Source of the DNA: Sutterella massiliensis
Lineage (GTDB): Bacteria > Pseudomonadota > Gammaproteobacteria > Burkholderiales > Burkholderiaceae_F
Direction of reading: 5' to 3'
Length of the DNA stretch: 64,000 nucleotides
Assembly: GCF_016899755.1 (NCBI RefSeq)
Contig: NZ_JACJJC010000001.1
Coordinates: 1-64,000, forward strand
Under the pieces are notes generated by a model, which did not search any database, was not told the origin of the DNA, and was given only the letters and a program-made list of their open reading frames with translations. This document shows positions 16,898-26,336 of this stretch, piece after piece. A program made the translations under genes and the position numbers. Position 1 is the first letter of the stretch; each line of letters opens with the position of its first letter.

Positions 16898-17986
16898 TCA
16901 ATCGTTCTTGATCTTGATCGAAGGCATGCGGGCAGAGTAGTCCTTGCCGAGCTTGGCGAGAGAACCCGCGACCTTCATGGCCATTTCGCGGAAGAGCATG
17001 GCTTCCTTTGAATCGGGATTCTTTACCACCGTGGGCGCGCCACTGTCGGCTTCTTCGCGGATCTGCGCCGAAAGCGGCAGGTGTCCGAGCACGGGTACGC
17101 CGTACTTCTCGCTCATGCGGTCCGCGCCGCCTTCGCCGAAAACATGCGTCACCTCGCCACAGTGCGGGCAGATAAAGACACTCATATTTTCGACAATGCC
17201 GAGAATCGGCACATTGACCTTTTCAAACATGCGAAGCCCCTTCTTCGCATCGATGAGCGCAATGTCCTGCGGCGTCGTGACGACCACGGCCCCCGTAATG
17301 GGCACGGACTGCGAGAGCGTGAGCTGGATGTCACCCGTGCCGGGCGGCATATCGACAACGAGATAGTCGAGGTCGTGCCAATTCGTGAGCTTCAGAAGCT
17401 GCTCAAGCGCGCCTGCGGCCATCGGACCGCGCCAGATCATGGGCTCATCTTCGTCAACCATGAGGCCGACGGAGTTGATCTGAAGCCCGTGCGACTCAAG
17501 GGGTTCCATCGTCTTGCCGTCGGCTGTCATCGGCGTGCCGTGCGCGCCGAGCATCGTCGGCTGACTTGGGCCGTATACGTCGGCGTCAAGCACACCCACG
17601 CGAGCGCCTTCGTGCGCGAGCGCAAGCGCGAGATTCGCTGCAACCGTCGACTTGCCGACGCCGCCCTTGCCCGAACTCACCGCGATGATGTTCTTCACGC
17701 CCGGGAGTACGCGCAGCGTGCCCTGCACCTTATGCGCAATGATGTCCTGCGTCACCTCCACCTTCACGGACGAGGCGCCCAATTCGGCCACGGCATTCCC
17801 AACGGCTTCGCCCACGGCCTGTGCACGAAACTTGGCGGGATAGCCGAGCGCGATGCGAACGACAACGCCGCCCTGCGCGTCGGTTTCAACATCCTTGAGC
17901 ATGCGCGAAGAAACATAATCCGTCCCGGTCACGGGGTCGATCAGCTGAGCAAGTCGAGCCTTGACTTCTTCGGTGGAAATGGTCAT
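16898..17986 (-). CDS. apbC: Iron-sulfur cluster carrier protein ApbC/Mrp
   Basis: A P-loop NTPase of the Mrp/NBP35 family that holds and delivers Fe-S clusters in the cytoplasm. It has an N-terminal DUF59 (MIP18-like) domain over about 1-85 and a deviant Walker A GKGGVGKS at 106-113. The aspartates of DADVYGPSQPTML follow, then PPGTGD, and a CPHC pair near 262-265 that ligates the cluster between subunits. The ATG at 17986 gives 362 residues and the usual N-terminus; a longer frame to 18022 adds an unrelated leader. It lies divergent from tctC and upstream of the shared terminator. Confidence 0.92.
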   Translation of the reverse strand: MTISTEEVKARLAQLIDPVTGTDYVSSRMLKDVETDAQGGVVVRIALGYPAKFRAQAVGEAVGNAVAELGASSVKVEVTQDIIAHKVQGTLRVLPGVKNIIAVSSGKGGVGKSTVAANLALALAHEGARVGVLDADVYGPSQPTMLGAHGTPMTADGKTMEPLESHGLQINSVGLMVDEDEPMIWRGPMAAGALEQLLKLTNWHDLDYLVVDMPPGTGDIQLTLSQSVPITGAVVVTTPQDIALIDAKKGLRMFEKVNVPILGIVENMSVFICPHCGEVTHVFGEGGADRMSEKYGVPVLGHLPLSAQIREEADSGAPTVVKNPDSKEAMLFREMAMKVAGSLAKLGKDYSARMPSIKIKND

Positions 17987-18231
17987 CTGATTTTTTTCCT
18001 TTTCATTGGGCGCTGAAAACACTTTCTTCAGCGCTGACGAAAGCTTTCATTGTAGCGAGCCATCCGAGCTTGTCGAGCGGCGGCATTCCTCTTCGAAACG
18101 CCTGATCAGCAAGCACTTTCAAATCCCGATCGACAAAACTTTTAACAAATTTTCCCCTTTCGTCGACTTGGCTTTTCTACAATTCGCTCCTTTCCACTAA
18201 CGATTCTCACTTAAGCTTCGGGAGATGTGAC

Positions 18232-19215
18232 ATGCACCGACGACTGCTCCTTTCCGCGGGCCTCGCCTGCGCCGCATTCGGCACAATCCCCCTTTTTTCG
18301 GCAGCCGCCCGCGCGAACGATTCACCCGCCCGACTCGTTGTACCTTTTCCTCCGGGAGGGGGCGGCGACGTGCTAGCGCGCTCCGTCTCGCAGGAATTCG
18401 GCGCAGCGTTCGGCAGAAAAATCCTGATTGAAAATCGTCCTGGTGCGGGCGGTACCGTCGGCGCGCGCTTCGCGTCGAATCTCCCTGCCGACGGCAACTC
18501 GCTTCTCTACGTCACGAACGGGATCCTCTGCGTCAATCCGCTTCTTTACGCCAACATCCCGTTTGACCCGCTCGTTTCACTCGCGCCCGTCGGGCAAATC
18601 TCGAGTATCGGCCTCATGGCCGTACTCAATCCGAACGCCATTGCGGGCGTCAACGATCTCGAATCTCTTCTGAAATATGCGAAAGCCAATCCCGACGTCG
18701 TCGACTATGCCTCTTCGGGCAACGGCACGACGAGTCACCTTGCAGGATGCTTCCTCGCTGAACGCACAGGCCTAAAGCTCTCGCACGTCCCCTACCGCGG
18801 CGGCGCCGCTGCCATTCTCGACGTGCTCGCCGGGCGCGTACCGCTCATGATCGATGTGGCGCCCAACGTCATTCACCATGTCCGTGCCGGTAAACTCGCC
18901 GCGCTCGGCGTCGCCTCCGCTACGCGACTCGGCATTGCCCCCGAAGTGCCGACCTTTGCTGAGCTCGGCATCGACGGGTTCGAGCTTGCCGCCTGGGACG
19001 GTGTCATGGCGCCAGCGGGTACGCCCGAGAGTGTGCTCGAAAAAATGAGTGTGGCCTTGCAGCGAGCGCTCAAAGAAAAAAGCGTCGTCGATCGCCTTCG
19101 CGCCAAGGGCGCCGAACCTGCAAGCGGCGAGCGCAGCGACTTCAGTGCCTTTATCGGTAAGGAGCGTCCCAAGTGGGCTTCGCTCGTCAAGCAGATCGGA
19201 GCCAAGACCGATTGA
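18232..19215 (+). CDS. Bug/TctC-family periplasmic substrate-binding protein
   Basis: A 327-residue periplasmic solute-binding protein of the Bug (TctC) family, the receptor part of tripartite tricarboxylate transporters; ligands in the family are mostly carboxylates. It starts with a signal peptide (arginine-rich start, hydrophobic core, AAARAN cleavage region at about 24-29). It then shows the diagnostic VVPFPPGGGGDVLAR, ENRPGAGG and LSHVPYRGGA segments. No TctA or TctB membrane gene is adjacent, so it is an orphan receptor, which is common in Burkholderiales. A TACAAT hexamer at about 18178-18183 is a candidate -10. The ligand cannot be told from sequence. Confidence 0.9.
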   Translation: MHRRLLLSAGLACAAFGTIPLFSAAARANDSPARLVVPFPPGGGGDVLARSVSQEFGAAFGRKILIENRPGAGGTVGARFASNLPADGNSLLYVTNGILCVNPLLYANIPFDPLVSLAPVGQISSIGLMAVLNPNAIAGVNDLESLLKYAKANPDVVDYASSGNGTTSHLAGCFLAERTGLKLSHVPYRGGAAAILDVLAGRVPLMIDVAPNVIHHVRAGKLAALGVASATRLGIAPEVPTFAELGIDGFELAAWDGVMAPAGTPESVLEKMSVALQRALKEKSVVDRLRAKGAEPASGERSDFSAFIGKERPKWASLVKQIGAKTD

Positions 19216-19413
19216 AACCGAGGTCGTGAGAATCGACAACTCGATCGATGCGGGCGACGCAAGACATCCGAAAAAAGTGAGACGCTCCGTTGAACTCGTG
19301 ATTTCGCGCAAATCGCTAAAATTTGACAATTCTTCTTGTCGGCGGTTCGCATTCGGCCGCGGCTCATCTGCCCGATGCCTTTGCCCCGCTTCAATACTTA
19401 GGATCATCACTTC

Positions 19414-21471
19414 ATGACTCAGCGCACTCTTTTCGTGACCACGGCACTTCCCTACGCCAACGGGGCCTTCCACATGGGTCACATCATGGAATACATCCAG
19501 GCGGACATTTGGGTACGTCACGAACGAATGTCCGGCAACGTCGTGCACTTCATGGGGGCTGACGACGTACACGGTGCGCCGATCATGATCGCCGCGCAAA
19601 AGCGCGGCATGACTCCGCAGGCCTTCGTCGCCGAAATCGCTGCCGGTCGCAAGCAGTACCTCGACGGCTTCTACATCAGCCACGACTACTGGGGTTCGAC
19701 CGACTGCAAGGAAAATCACGAGATCAGCCAGAAGATCTATCGCCGCCTCAAAGACGCCGGCCTCATCTACACGAAAGAGATCGAGCAGTTCTACGACACG
19801 GTGAAGGGCATGTTCCTTGCCGACCGCTTCATCAAAGGGACGTGCCCGCGCTGCGGCGCCCCCGATCAGTATGGCGACAACTGCGAAAAGTGCTCGGCAG
19901 TCTATTCGCCCATGGAAGTCGTCAATCCCTATTCGACGCTTTCGGGTTCCACGCCTGTTATCCGCAAGTCGACCCATTACTTCTTCAAGCTCTCCGACCC
20001 GCAGTGCGTGGAATTTCTGCGCGAATGGTCTACGGGCAAGGGCAAGGACGGTACGGCGCGCGTTCAGGACGAAGTGCTCGCTAAAGACAACGAATGGCTC
20101 GGCGCTGACGGTCATCTGAGCGACTGGGACATCTCGCGCGACGCCCCCTATTTCGGCATTGAGATCCCCGATGCGCCGGGCAAGTACTTCTATGTCTGGC
20201 TTGACGCTCCGATCGGATACCTCGCTGCACTTTGCGCCTACTGCAATGAGAAGGGCCTTGACTTCGAAAAGATTCTCTCGGACCCCAATACCGAGCAGAT
20301 CCACTTCATCGGCAAGGACATCATCTACTTCCACACGCTCTTCTGGCCGGCCATGCTGCACTTTGCCGGCCAGCCCTACCGTGTGCCCGATCATGTCAAC
20401 GCACACGGCTTCATGACCGTGAACGGCGAAAAGATGTCGAAGAGCCGCGGCACGGGCATCTCCCCGCTGCAGTACCTCGAGCTCGGGATGAATCCGGAGT
20501 GGCTGCGCTACTACCTCGCCGCCAAGATGAATTCGCGTGTTGAAGACGTCGACTTCACGAAGTCCGACTTCGCGCAGCGCGTCAACTCCGACCTGATCGG
20601 CAAGTACATCAACATCGCGAGCCGCGCCGCCGGCTTCATCGTGAAGCGCTTCGAAGGGCGAGTGCTCGACGCTGCCATGCAGGACCCGATCCTCGTGCGC
20701 CTGCGCGAGCGCGCCGATGAAATTCGCAGCTACTACGAGGCGCGCGAATTTGCGCGCGCTACGCGTCTTGTCATGGAACTCGCCGACGTGATCAACGAGT
20801 TCGTCGACCAGGAAAAGCCTTGGGAGCTTGCCAAGGATCCGACGAAGGCCGAAGCGCTTCATCGCGCCGCCTCGATCGCGCTCGAAGGCTTCCGCTTGCT
20901 TACGCTCTACCTGAAGCCGGTGCTCCCGCACACGGCCGAACAGGTCGAAGCGTTCCTTTCGATCGATCCGCTCGACTGGTCGAGCGTCGAAAAGTCGCTC
21001 TCTAGCACTTCGCCCATCAAGCCCTTCAAGCACCTCATGCAACGCGTTGACATGGAAAAGCAGCTTGACGTTCTCTTGCCCGAAAAAGCCCCCGAACCCG
21101 AACCGGTGCTTCCGGGCGGCGAAGCCATTGCGCCCGAGTGCACGATCGACGACTTCACGAAGATCGACATGCGCGTGGCGAAGATCGTCAAATGCGAAGC
21201 CGTCGAAGGCTCCACGAAACTTCTGCGCTTGACGCTCGACCTTGGTGAAGGCCGCACGCGCAACGTGTTCTCGGGCATCAAGAGCGCCTACAACCCTGCA
21301 GACATTGAAGGCCGCCTCACGATCGTGATCGCCAACCTCGCTCCGCGCAAGATGCGCTTTGGTGTGTCCGAGGGCATGGTGCTCTGCGCGAGCGACGCAC
21401 AGAACAAGGATCTCGGACTCTTCCTGCTGTCGCCCGACTCCGGTGCCGTGCCCGGCATGCGCATCCGCTGA
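19414..21471 (+). CDS. metG: Methionyl-tRNA synthetase MetG
   Basis: This enzyme charges tRNA-Met, including the initiator, with methionine. The 685-residue protein is a class I synthetase. The HIGH motif appears as HMGH at 20-23, the KMSKS motif at 340-344, and a zinc knuckle CPRCG...CEKC in the connective region near 145-161. The C-terminal ~110 residues (from [18 protein letters not shown]) form the EMAPII-like tRNA-binding and dimerisation domain, as in E. coli. The ATG at 19414 gives the usual N-terminus. It is followed by an intrinsic terminator and appears monocistronic. Confidence 0.96.
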   Translation: MTQRTLFVTTALPYANGAFHMGHIMEYIQADIWVRHERMSGNVVHFMGADDVHGAPIMIAAQKRGMTPQAFVAEIAAGRKQYLDGFYISHDYWGSTDCKENHEISQKIYRRLKDAGLIYTKEIEQFYDTVKGMFLADRFIKGTCPRCGAPDQYGDNCEKCSAVYSPMEVVNPYSTLSGSTPVIRKSTHYFFKLSDPQCVEFLREWSTGKGKDGTARVQDEVLAKDNEWLGADGHLSDWDISRDAPYFGIEIPDAPGKYFYVWLDAPIGYLAALCAYCNEKGLDFEKILSDPNTEQIHFIGKDIIYFHTLFWPAMLHFAGQPYRVPDHVNAHGFMTVNGEKMSKSRGTGISPLQYLELGMNPEWLRYYLAAKMNSRVEDVDFTKSDFAQRVNSDLIGKYINIASRAAGFIVKRFEGRVLDAAMQDPILVRLRERADEIRSYYEAREFARATRLVMELADVINEFVDQEKPWELAKDPTKAEALHRAASIALEGFRLLTLYLKPVLPHTAEQVEAFLSIDPLDWSSVEKSLSSTSPIKPFKHLMQRVDMEKQLDVLLPEKAPEPEPVLPGGEAIAPECTIDDFTKIDMRVAKIVKCEAVEGSTKLLRLTLDLGEGRTRNVFSGIKSAYNPADIEGRLTIVIANLAPRKMRFGVSEGMVLCASDAQNKDLGLFLLSPDSGAVPGMRIR

Positions 21472-21549
21472 TAGCCTCTGGCGCAGTCGATCGGACGCTC
21501 TGGGAGCGCCCGTATTGAGATAGCGCAAGCTCTACGCCTTCTTTCTCGG

Positions 21550-21582
21550 CGCCGTCCCGTTAGGGCGGCGCCTTTCTTTAGA
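21550..21582 (+). terminator. Intrinsic terminator after metG
   Basis: GGCGCCGTCCC pairs with GGGCGGCGCC (one bulged T) across a GTTA loop, followed by TTTCTTT. Confidence 0.75.
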
Positions 21583-21626
21583 ATGGGTTGCTTTACCTAA
21601 AATTCCCCCTCGACAGCTTTCCCAAA

Positions 21627-23354
21627 ATGTTTCTCAAAGAGCAGGCCGGCGAACTTCTGCATCGCCTGCCGCTGGCACGCTTCTCTCCCGTTTTCTTCCA
21701 GAGCCTGCGCAGCTACGACAAACGGCATCTCACGCGCGACATTTCGGCGGGCCTCACTGTCGGCATGGTGGCGCTGCCCCTTGCGATGGCTTTCGGCATC
21801 GCTTCGGGCGTGCCGCCCGAAGCCGGCCTTTACACCGCCATCATCGCCGGCTTCCTGATTTCGCTGCTAGGCGGCTGCCGCGTTCAGATCGGCGGCCCGG
21901 CAGGTGCATTCGTCGTCATCATTTACGGCATCATCGCGCAGTACGGTGTCGAGAGCCTCATGCTTGCGACGATCGGCTCAGGGATCATTCTATTTTTGAT
22001 GGGGCTCTTCAAAATCGGGGGCTTTATTAAATTCATCCCGATTTCGATCGTGATCGGCTTCACAAACGGCATCGCCGTCATGATCGGCCTGCAGCAGGTG
22101 AAGGACTTTCTCGGGCTCTCGATCGCGAAAATGCCTGCCGACTTTTTCGGAATGATCGGCGCACTGCTCTCGCACATTCAAACCTTCAATCCGTGGGCGT
22201 TCGGCATTGCGCTTGCGAGCTTTCTCATCGTCTTCTTCTGGCCGAAGGGCTACTCGATGAGCGGCCCGCAGTGGAAGCGCTGGCTCGCGCACCTGCCGGG
22301 CACCGTGGTCGTGCTCGTGCTCTCGACGCTTGTTGTGAGTCTCTTCGGACTGCCCGTCGAGACGATCGGTTCGAAGTTCGGCGGGATTCCGCAGTCGCTG
22401 CCCTCCTTCTCCATTCCCGACGTCGACTGGGCCAACGCCAAACAGCTTTTGGGTTCCATGCTCACGCTCGCCGTGCTCGGCTCGATCGAGAGCCTCCTTT
22501 GTGCGCGCGTGGCCGATACCATGACCGACGACCGCCACGATCCCAACCAGGAACTGATGGGCCAGGGGATTGCAAACTTTGTCGCGCCCTTCTTCGGCGG
22601 CATCCCCGCCACGGGCACGATCGCGCGTACGGTGACGAACATTAAGTCGGGCGCCGCCTCGCCGATCTCGGGCATGGTGCATGCACTCACGCTTTTAGTC
22701 GTGATCCTCGCCGCCGCCCCGCTTGCGAGCAATATTCCTCTCTCGGCGCTCGCAGCCATTCTCGTTTTTGTCGCGTGGAACATGGGCAACTGGCGCGAAT
22801 TCCTGCGCCTGCGCCAGATGACACTTTCCTATAAGGCGACGCTCATCGTGACATTCCTCCTCACGGTGATCTTCGACCTCACGGTCGCTGTCGAAGTGGG
22901 GCTTGTCGTCGCGTGCATCTTTTTCCTCTATCGCATGAACAACATCACGGTAGTGGAACCGGCGACGCTGCCCTTTGACATCCCCGAAACGGTTGAAGCC
23001 TGGCACATCAAGGGTGCGCTCTTCTTCGGTTCGATCTCCAAGCTCGAGCACGTCACCGACCCGGCGCGCCTCACGGCCCCTGGTGCCGCACGCGTCGTTG
23101 TGCTCGACTTTACGGATCTCATCAACATCGACAACTCCGCGATGGATCAGATCGAGTCCTTCGTGCGAGCACTGCACCGCCGTACGCACGAACTCATCAT
23201 TGCGGGAGCCAGCGGCCATCCGCTGCGTCAGCTCGAGCGCACGGGCATCACCAAGGAGCTCGGCCCCAACCTCGTGCCCGACATGGAATTTGCCATGGCG
23301 CGCGCCAAACAGGTGCTGCTCGAACTCGATGAAAAGGAAAAAGCGCGCCGCTAA
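21627..23354 (+). CDS. SulP-family anion transporter with STAS domain
   Basis: An inner-membrane SLC26/SulP transporter for sulfate, bicarbonate or a dicarboxylate; the substrate cannot be told from sequence. The N-terminal ~440 residues have about 12-14 hydrophobic spans. They include the family motif around VALPLAMAFGIASGVPPEAGLYTAI and the QIGGPAGAF segment typical of the first anion-binding repeat. The last ~110 residues form a cytoplasmic STAS domain (VVVLDFTDLINIDNSAMD). I use the ATG at 21627, giving 575 residues; a TTG 39 bases upstream is also possible, and neither has a clear ribosome-binding site. No carbonic anhydrase gene is adjacent. Confidence 0.9.
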   Translation: MFLKEQAGELLHRLPLARFSPVFFQSLRSYDKRHLTRDISAGLTVGMVALPLAMAFGIASGVPPEAGLYTAIIAGFLISLLGGCRVQIGGPAGAFVVIIYGIIAQYGVESLMLATIGSGIILFLMGLFKIGGFIKFIPISIVIGFTNGIAVMIGLQQVKDFLGLSIAKMPADFFGMIGALLSHIQTFNPWAFGIALASFLIVFFWPKGYSMSGPQWKRWLAHLPGTVVVLVLSTLVVSLFGLPVETIGSKFGGIPQSLPSFSIPDVDWANAKQLLGSMLTLAVLGSIESLLCARVADTMTDDRHDPNQELMGQGIANFVAPFFGGIPATGTIARTVTNIKSGAASPISGMVHALTLLVVILAAAPLASNIPLSALAAILVFVAWNMGNWREFLRLRQMTLSYKATLIVTFLLTVIFDLTVAVEVGLVVACIFFLYRMNNITVVEPATLPFDIPETVEAWHIKGALFFGSISKLEHVTDPARLTAPGAARVVVLDFTDLINIDNSAMDQIESFVRALHRRTHELIIAGASGHPLRQLERTGITKELGPNLVPDMEFAMARAKQVLLELDEKEKARR

Positions 23355-23383
23355 CCGCCTCCGCACTGAAACGCCAACCACTG

Positions 23384-23417
23384 CGCCCGTTCGAATTCGT
23401 TCGAGCGGGCGTTTTTG
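23384..23417 (+). terminator. Intrinsic terminator after the SulP gene
   Basis: A 12-base stem, CGCCCGTTCGAA with TTCGAGCGGGCG (one wobble pair), capped by a TTCG tetraloop and followed by TTTTT. It lies between the convergent sulP-type gene and scpA. The scpA side has no T tract. Confidence 0.88.
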
Positions 23418-23426
23418 CTGCGGGTC

Positions 23427-24383
23427 TCAAAATAGAGAAGACGCTTCTTCGTCCGGCGTTTTCAACTTTGAAATGTCGTGGAAATCGGGTACGTCATCCG
23501 AAGGCGTTTCCGCAAAGCGCAGCCCCACAGGCGTTGCGTAAATGGGAGCATAGGGCGCTGCCTGCGTCAGACGCACAAGTTCCGCTTTCGCAAGCTCAAG
23601 AAGCGCAAGACACCACACGGCAACGGTCTCTCGCTCGGGTTCGTCGCTCTCCTCAAGAAGCATTTCGAGCGTGATCCAAGGTCGTCCGCTCAGACGGCGC
23701 AACACCGCCGTCATGTGTTCGCGAACCGAAAGCGTTTCGCGAAAAACACGGTGCCTCGCAGAAAGCTGCATGCGAGATACGACATCAAGCCACGCGGCAG
23801 CGAGCTCGTCGACGTCGCCCGCTGGCGGCGCAGTCTCTTCCTGCGGAACAAAGACCCCTTCGATCAGATGGAAGTCGCGTCCGAATCGAGGCAGGCGATC
23901 GAGCGCGCGCGCCGCCGTCTTGATTTTTTCGTATTCAAGAAGCCGCCGCATAAGTTCGGCTCTAGGATCTTCGGGCTCTTCACCTTCGTCTTCACGCGCA
24001 GGCGCAGGCAGCAACAGGCGGCTTTTGATCGACATGAGCGTCGCAGCCATGACCAGATAAGCCGAAGCAAGTGCTAGGTTGGAGCGACGGATGAGCTCCA
24101 CGTATCCGATGTACTGATCCGTGAGGATAGCCATCGGAATGTCCATCACGTCGAACTTCTGACTGCGAATGAGATAAAGAAGCAGGTCGAGCGGTCCTTC
24201 GAACTGCTCGAGAAAGACGAGCAACGCGTCAGGCGGAATGTACAGTTCCGCAGGGAATTTATCGAGTGGCTCGCCGTATAAAAAAGCAAGCGGCGAACCC
24301 CCGCCCTGCTGGCGGTCATTCCCCGCTTCTTCACCTGTTCGGGCCGTTACCGTCGTCTGCGGCGCTTTTGCAGTGTCAGCCAT
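23427..24383 (-). CDS. scpA: Segregation and condensation protein A (ScpA)
   Basis: ScpA is the kleisin of the SMC-ScpAB condensin that organises and segregates chromosomes. The protein has the kleisin N-terminal signature FEGPLDLLLYLIRSQKFDVMDIPM followed by YLVMAATLMSIKSRLLLP. It then has an acidic linker and a C-terminal winged-helix region (LEMLLEESDEPERETVAVWCLALLELAKAELV). The ATG at 24383 gives 318 residues with a ~50-residue low-complexity leader before the conserved core; the longer frame upstream runs over the malic enzyme 3' end and is not used. scpB is not adjacent. The gene follows the malic enzyme gene after a 58-base gap holding a 24-base palindrome. Confidence 0.9.
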   Translation of the reverse strand: MADTAKAPQTTVTARTGEEAGNDRQQGGGSPLAFLYGEPLDKFPAELYIPPDALLVFLEQFEGPLDLLLYLIRSQKFDVMDIPMAILTDQYIGYVELIRRSNLALASAYLVMAATLMSIKSRLLLPAPAREDEGEEPEDPRAELMRRLLEYEKIKTAARALDRLPRFGRDFHLIEGVFVPQEETAPPAGDVDELAAAWLDVVSRMQLSARHRVFRETLSVREHMTAVLRRLSGRPWITLEMLLEESDEPERETVAVWCLALLELAKAELVRLTQAAPYAPIYATPVGLRFAETPSDDVPDFHDISKLKTPDEEASSLF

Positions 24384-24409
24384 CGTCGTCCCGAATAGGC
24401 CCGGATCGG

Positions 24410-24433
24410 CCGCCTGCGGCATGCCGCAGGCGG
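24410..24433. repeat. 24-base perfect palindrome between malic enzyme gene and scpA
   Basis: CCGCCTGCGGC and GCCGCAGGCGG flank an AT centre, so the whole element is self-complementary. It begins eight bases beyond the malic enzyme stop codon and lacks a T tract. It could be an RNA 3'-end stabiliser or a protein-binding site. I saw no second copy. Confidence 0.6.
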
Positions 24434-24441
24434 TCTGACGA

Positions 24442-26061
24442 TCATTCGGGCTTGTACATGAAAGCGGCAACGGCCGCTTCAAGATCGTCCGGACGATCGG
24501 CCGTCGCGAGTCCGTGGCGATAGGCGTAGTCGGCGACCGCCGCACCGATCTTCACGGAAGCGGCGCGCACTTCGCCGAGCGACGGATAGAGCGAACCCTG
24601 CGCGAGGTCTTCCTCACTGACGAGCTTGGCAAGTTCACGCGCGGCCGTGAGGAACATGCCGTCGGGCATCCACGTGGCTTTGGCGAACACGGCACCGAGA
24701 CCGAGCCCCGGGAACACGTAGCAGTTGTTGCCCTGGCGCGGGACAAAATGCTTGCCGCAGACATCCACGGGCGGGAAAGGCGAACCGGATGCAAAGAGGG
24801 CACGGCCGTCCGTTTCGCGATAAGCCGTTTCCGCGTCACACTCGGCGCGCGAAGTCGGGTTCGAAAGCGCGAACACCATCGGATGCTCGTTGATCGCAGC
24901 CATTTCGCGAAGCACTTCGCTGTTGAAGGCGCCGGGCTGCGCAGCCACACCGACGATGCAGGTTGGACGAACGAGGCGCACGGCATCAATGAACTTGTCG
25001 GCCGAGTCGAGATCGTGCGCAAACGGCAGCTTGTTGGCGGCCAATCCCGTACGCGAAGCGGTGACAAGCCCCTTCGAATCGAAGAGACAGCAGTGCTTGT
25101 AAGCCTCCGCGCGATCCATCCCTTCGTCAACAAGCGCGTCGACGATAAGCGTCGCAATGCCCGTCGCAGCTTCGCCGGCACCCAAGAAGAGGAAGCGCTG
25201 TTCGGCAAGCGTTTCCTTCTTGATGCGAAGCGCCGAGTACACGCCCGAAAGCGTCACGGCGGCCGTACCCTGGATGTCGTCATTGAAGCAGAGGATCTTT
25301 TCCTGGTAGCGGTGCAGCAGCTCGAACGCGTTGTGGTTGCCGAAGTCTTCGAACTGAATAAGCACGTTCGGCCAGCGACGGCGCACTTCCTGAACGAACT
25401 CTTCAATGAGCGCCGCATAGCGTTCGCCCGTGATGCGTTCGTGGCGCAGTCCGAGGTAGAGCGGATCGTTGAGGTATTCCTGATTGTTCGTGCCGACGTC
25501 GATCACGACGGGCAGCGTCTTGGCGGGATCAATGCCAGCGCACGCCGTGTAAAGCGAAAGCTTGCCCACGGGAATGCCCATGCCGTTCAGACCCTGGTCA
25601 CCGAGACCAAGGATGCGCTGGCCGTCGGTGACAACGATCACGTCGACTTCTTCATTGGGGACGTTCTCGACGAGCTCGCGGACCTGGCCCGCGTCATTGA
25701 TCGAAATGTAGAGACCGCGCGGATAGCGGAAGATATGACTGAAGCGCTGACAAACTTCACCCACCGTCGGCGTGTAGACGATCGGCATGTACTCTTCGGT
25801 GCGCTCGATAAGCAGACGGAAGAAAAGCGACTCGTCATGCGCATGAAGGCTGTCGAGGAACATCGCCTTATCGATCGGAAGCTCGATTCTCGAGAGCATT
25901 TCGTGCATGCGCGCGACCTGCTGTTCGGACGAAGCCGGCACGGGCGGCAGGAGTCCGCGAAGCCCAAGTTCGGCGCGCTCCTTCTGCGAGAAGGCGACGC
26001 CGTGATTGCGATGCGGATCCATCAGAATGTCTGCGCCGCTATGTTTACTGCAGTCTGTCAT
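24442..26061 (-). CDS. maeA: NAD-dependent malic enzyme (oxaloacetate-decarboxylating)
   Basis: This enzyme oxidatively decarboxylates malate to pyruvate, making NADH. The 539-residue protein is the long (SfcA/MaeA, eukaryote-like) form. It has the catalytic tyrosine in VYTPTVGEV, the lysine and arginine-rich LGDQGLNGMGIPVGKLSLY region, metal ligands in FEDFGNHNAF and NDDIQGTAAV, and the dinucleotide fold FLGAGEAATGIA. It is the first gene before scpA on the minus strand. In an organism that also carries dicarboxylate-type transport proteins it would feed pyruvate from C4 acids; that is inference. Confidence 0.93.
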   Translation of the reverse strand: MTDCSKHSGADILMDPHRNHGVAFSQKERAELGLRGLLPPVPASSEQQVARMHEMLSRIELPIDKAMFLDSLHAHDESLFFRLLIERTEEYMPIVYTPTVGEVCQRFSHIFRYPRGLYISINDAGQVRELVENVPNEEVDVIVVTDGQRILGLGDQGLNGMGIPVGKLSLYTACAGIDPAKTLPVVIDVGTNNQEYLNDPLYLGLRHERITGERYAALIEEFVQEVRRRWPNVLIQFEDFGNHNAFELLHRYQEKILCFNDDIQGTAAVTLSGVYSALRIKKETLAEQRFLFLGAGEAATGIATLIVDALVDEGMDRAEAYKHCCLFDSKGLVTASRTGLAANKLPFAHDLDSADKFIDAVRLVRPTCIVGVAAQPGAFNSEVLREMAAINEHPMVFALSNPTSRAECDAETAYRETDGRALFASGSPFPPVDVCGKHFVPRQGNNCYVFPGLGLGAVFAKATWMPDGMFLTAARELAKLVSEEDLAQGSLYPSLGEVRAASVKIGAAVADYAYRHGLATADRPDDLEAAVAAFMYKPE

Positions 26062-26256
26062 TTCGAATTAAATTCCTTTGTTGCCGTGAAGAGCCACTCC
26101 GTTTGAGACACCGTAAGTCGTGTGTCTCCGCACGGGCGTCACGGCAGTTTTTTGCAGCCGATCGAATGCGTGTGAGACCTCCGATAGAGCGTCGATCGCC
26201 GCCCAGCCGGAGGCTGTTGATGCCTTCTTGTGAAGAGACTCGGCATCTTTTGCCGT

Positions 26257-26287
26257 ATTCTAAAGAGAACGGCCTGCGCACGGGCAA
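26257..26287 (-). promoter_or_regulatory. Candidate promoter for the malic enzyme gene
   Basis: On the minus strand TTGCCC and TAGAAT are spaced 19 bases apart, about 195 bases before the start codon. The spacing is long and the call is weak. The leader in between contains the hairpin GAGACAC/GTGTCTC at about 26107-26130. Otherwise I see nothing in the 275-base gap 26062-26336. Confidence 0.3.
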
Positions 26288-26336
26288 GCCGTTCCTCGCG
26301 TAATGCACGCCCTTTAGGAACGGGCAGCGGGAAAAT

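Noticed and set aside
18772..21528. Minus-strand open frame of over 900 codons opposite tctC and metG
   Set aside because: Codon-aligned shadow of genuine genes, low-complexity composition and no recognisable domain.
24514..26106. Plus-strand open frame opposite the malic enzyme gene
   Set aside because: Codon-aligned shadow of a fully conserved gene with no credible start site.
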